A stretch of DNA of 64,000 nucleotides, from contig NZ_CP012898.1 in NCBI RefSeq assembly GCF_001310225.1, forward strand, positions 1,302,001 through 1,366,000. The letters are read 5' to 3'. The number at the start of each line of letters is the position of its first letter. The stretch's first letter is position 1. Below, in pieces: positions 62,847 to 64,000 of the stretch. The translations under genes were made by a program, and so were the position numbers. Source of the stretch: Pseudalgibacter alginicilyticus (GTDB lineage: Bacteria > Bacteroidota > Bacteroidia > Flavobacteriales > Flavobacteriaceae). The notes below the pieces were generated by a model. That model made no database searches and was not told the DNA's origin. It worked only from the letters and a program-made list of their open reading frames with translations.

Positions 62847-63029
62847 ATGGAGAGACAACCTGTTAAAGTTCAACTCATCAAAAAAGTAGGTAACCATTAC
62901 CACATAAAGTTTCCTAATTTAAAAATTCCGGTAACGGTTAATAAACAATTATACCACAAAATGCGACATAGCAGCGCCTATCATTTTAATAGTGATAAAA
63001 ATATAATTTCAAAAGCGAATGCTTCTTAG
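62847..63029 (+). CDS. Small basic protein, unknown function
   Basis: 60 residues, rich in Lys and His: MERQPVKVQLIKKVGNHYHI, KFPNLKIPVTVNKQLYHKMR, then HSSAYHFNSDKNIIS. Two predicted strands (VQLIKKVGNHYHIKF; KIPVTV) suggest a small beta fold. No signal, no motif of a known enzyme. The gene ends at a strong terminator, which supports its being real. Confidence 0.6.
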   Translation: MERQPVKVQLIKKVGNHYHIKFPNLKIPVTVNKQLYHKMRHSSAYHFNSDKNIISKANAS

Positions 63030-63054
63030 TAATACTCATTTTTTATTGTGAATG

Positions 63055-63092
63055 AAAAAGCTGTTTCAAAAAAATTGAAACAGCTTTTTTTA
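63055..63092 (+). terminator. Terminator of the 60-aa gene
   Basis: AAAAAGCTGTTTCAA pairs with TTGAAACAGCTTTTT around AAAAA, followed by T; 25 bp after the stop. Confidence 0.88.
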
Positions 63093-63167
63093 TTTTGCTT
63101 AAAATAACTAATAGTCTTTCCTATTTATTATCTATAAATCAGAGTCAAACAAATAGACTTCTTTAAA

Positions 63168-63509
63168 TTAACCTTTTCCAACTGATTTTGATTTAGAATT
63201 TAAAGCTATGTAATTAATCCCCATAATTACAAGTCCAATGCCTACAATGATTCCAGAATGTATTAAATTAAGTATAATAAAATCTTTAGTAGCTCCAGAC
63301 AATATAGAAAACCAAAGAAATGGACAAAATACTCCGACTAATGAAATATTACGCCCTGTTTTTATACCTTTTTGAAACAGTTGAGTTTTATTATTTGAAT
63401 TTTTATTGACACTGGGTTTACCCTTTACAGCATCCATGCATTTCTTTCCTACGAGTGAATAAGGACAGGCTTGAACAACTGATTTAAAAAACTTATTTAG
63501 ATGTTGCAT
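63168..63509 (-). CDS. Small two-helix membrane protein next to a permease
   Basis: 113 residues from ATG 63507-63509 (an in-frame ATG 39 bp upstream would overlap the permease and is rejected). The N-terminus has three Cys in a short space: VVQACPYSLVGKKCMDAV, then a polar linker and two hydrophobic segments (SLVGVFCPFLWFSILSGA and IHSGIIVGIGLVIMGINYIA). It starts 10 bp after the permease stop, so the two are one unit. The family is not recognised; the cytosolic CPY and KKC cysteines hint at metal or thiol chemistry. Confidence 0.6.
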   Translation of the reverse strand: MQHLNKFFKSVVQACPYSLVGKKCMDAVKGKPSVNKNSNNKTQLFQKGIKTGRNISLVGVFCPFLWFSILSGATKDFIILNLIHSGIIVGIGLVIMGINYIALNSKSKSVGKG

Positions 63510-63519
63510 ATTATTTATT

Positions 63520-64000
63520 TTAGAAAAAGAAGTAAAAGATAAAACCACCTACAATGGCCATAGTCAATACTGAAAACACAAATGCAGCTATAGCTTTAGG
63601 TTTAAGCATAGAAGAAATAATTGCAATTTCGGGTAAACTGGCTCCCGTTCCTCCAATTATTAAAGCCATAGCAGCCCCCATGCTCATACCTTTTACTATA
63701 AGTGCTTTTAATATTGGAATAGCCATTTCAATTCTTAAATATAATGGAATACCCACGGTTGCCGCAATAGGAATGGCTAAAGGGCTATTATTTCCTAAGT
63801 ATTTTTCCACCCACGCATCAGGAACAAAAACTGCAGAAACAGCACTTATAACCGCACCAAGTAAAACATATGGAAAAATACGTTTAAACAATGCCCAACC
63901 AAAGTTAAGAGCCTCAGTTAATCTGGGGTTGGAGGAAACTCTTTGAGAAACACTGCTTGGAATTGGAGTAACACCACATGCTGCCACAGGCTTCTTCGAA
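63520..64000 (-). CDS. Permease, DUF318/YraQ-like, cut by the window edge
   Basis: The frame is open to the right edge, so the N-terminus lies outside; a GTG at 63985-63987 is internal. Visible: AACGVTPIPSSVSQRV, four or five helices (IFPYVLLGAVISAVSAVFVP; NNSPLAIPIAATVGIPLYLR; MSMGAAMALIIGGTGASLPE; KAIAAFVFSVLTMAIVGGFI) and the paired motif GIPLYLRIEMAIPI. This matches the second half of DUF318 permeases (YraQ; ArsP of arsenic systems). The conserved ACGVTP stretch may bind a thiophilic metal. Substrate unknown; upstream genes outside the window would help. Confidence 0.82.
   Translation of the reverse strand, partial: SKKPVAACGVTPIPSSVSQRVSSNPRLTEALNFGWALFKRIFPYVLLGAVISAVSAVFVPDAWVEKYLGNNSPLAIPIAATVGIPLYLRIEMAIPILKALIVKGMSMGAAMALIIGGTGASLPEIAIISSMLKPKAIAAFVFSVLTMAIVGGFIFYFFF

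Overview
The window is AT-rich chromosomal DNA from a member of the Bacteroidota, most likely a marine or host-associated Flavobacteriaceae. Several things point there. The promoters have the Bacteroidota -7 element TAnnTTTG with a TTG about 19 nt upstream, and Shine-Dalgarno sequences are nearly absent. RpoC, SecA (1117 aa) and Wzc have the flavobacterial form, and families such as DUF2851, DUF3467, DUF2795, DUF4369 and TSP3-OmpA are present. No rRNA, CRISPR array, IS element or prophage was seen.

Region 1 (1-10.7 kb, minus strand) is a surface polysaccharide locus reading out of the left edge. It encodes the outer-membrane export lipoprotein Wza, the tyrosine autokinase Wzc, CysQ and CysC (PAPS turnover and synthesis), an ABC exporter (Wzm permease, Wzt ATPase with a C-terminal carbohydrate-binding domain), an FkbM methyltransferase, a DegT sugar aminotransferase, a NeuD/PglD-type acetyltransferase and a GT2 glycosyltransferase. 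Tight spacing and TAATG overlaps suggest one transcript from a promoter upstream of wza. CysC and CysQ suggest a sulfated product, although no sulfotransferase lies inside the window.

Region 2 (10.7-34.9 kb) is mixed. It has an ABC-F ATPase, a methyltransferase, a TSP3-OmpA protein, cobalamin adenosyltransferase, DUF2795, SecA and a B12-type radical SAM protein with an unusual Cys spacing. A four-gene cluster at 23.1-25.4 kb carries a small unknown membrane protein, a DoxX-like protein cut by an in-frame TGA, a DsrE-like protein and a DoxD-DoxA protein. After it come an alpha/beta hydrolase, a DEAD-box helicase, a VanX-type dipeptidase, a DUF4369 lipoprotein, a tRNA-Thr, a PTPS-family enzyme, IPP isomerase, release factor 3 and DUF3467. 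Two intergenic stretches (29.3-29.6 and 31.2-31.5 kb) look like small-RNA or small-ORF loci.

Region 3 (35.1-50.1 kb, minus strand) is the core expression cluster. In transcription order it holds rpsU, a XerC-type recombinase, hpf, tRNA-Thr/Tyr/Gly/Thr, tuf, tRNA-Trp, secE, nusG, rplK, rplA, rplJ, rplL, rpoB and rpoC. rpsU has a strong AGGAGG, which stands out in a genome that hardly uses Shine-Dalgarno pairing.

Region 4 (50.3-64 kb) begins with a split lipoprotein-like gene. A minus-strand run follows: DUF2851, PspC, a K+ channel with RCK domain, an AGCS symporter, a helix-hairpin-helix membrane protein and an acyl-CoA dehydrogenase. It ends with a sulfatase lipoprotein, DUF2721, an M3 metallopeptidase lipoprotein, Hsp20, a small basic protein, and a two-gene unit with a truncated permease at the right edge.

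All functional calls come from reading motifs and gene order; no database search was run. Promoter and small-RNA calls are pattern matches only.
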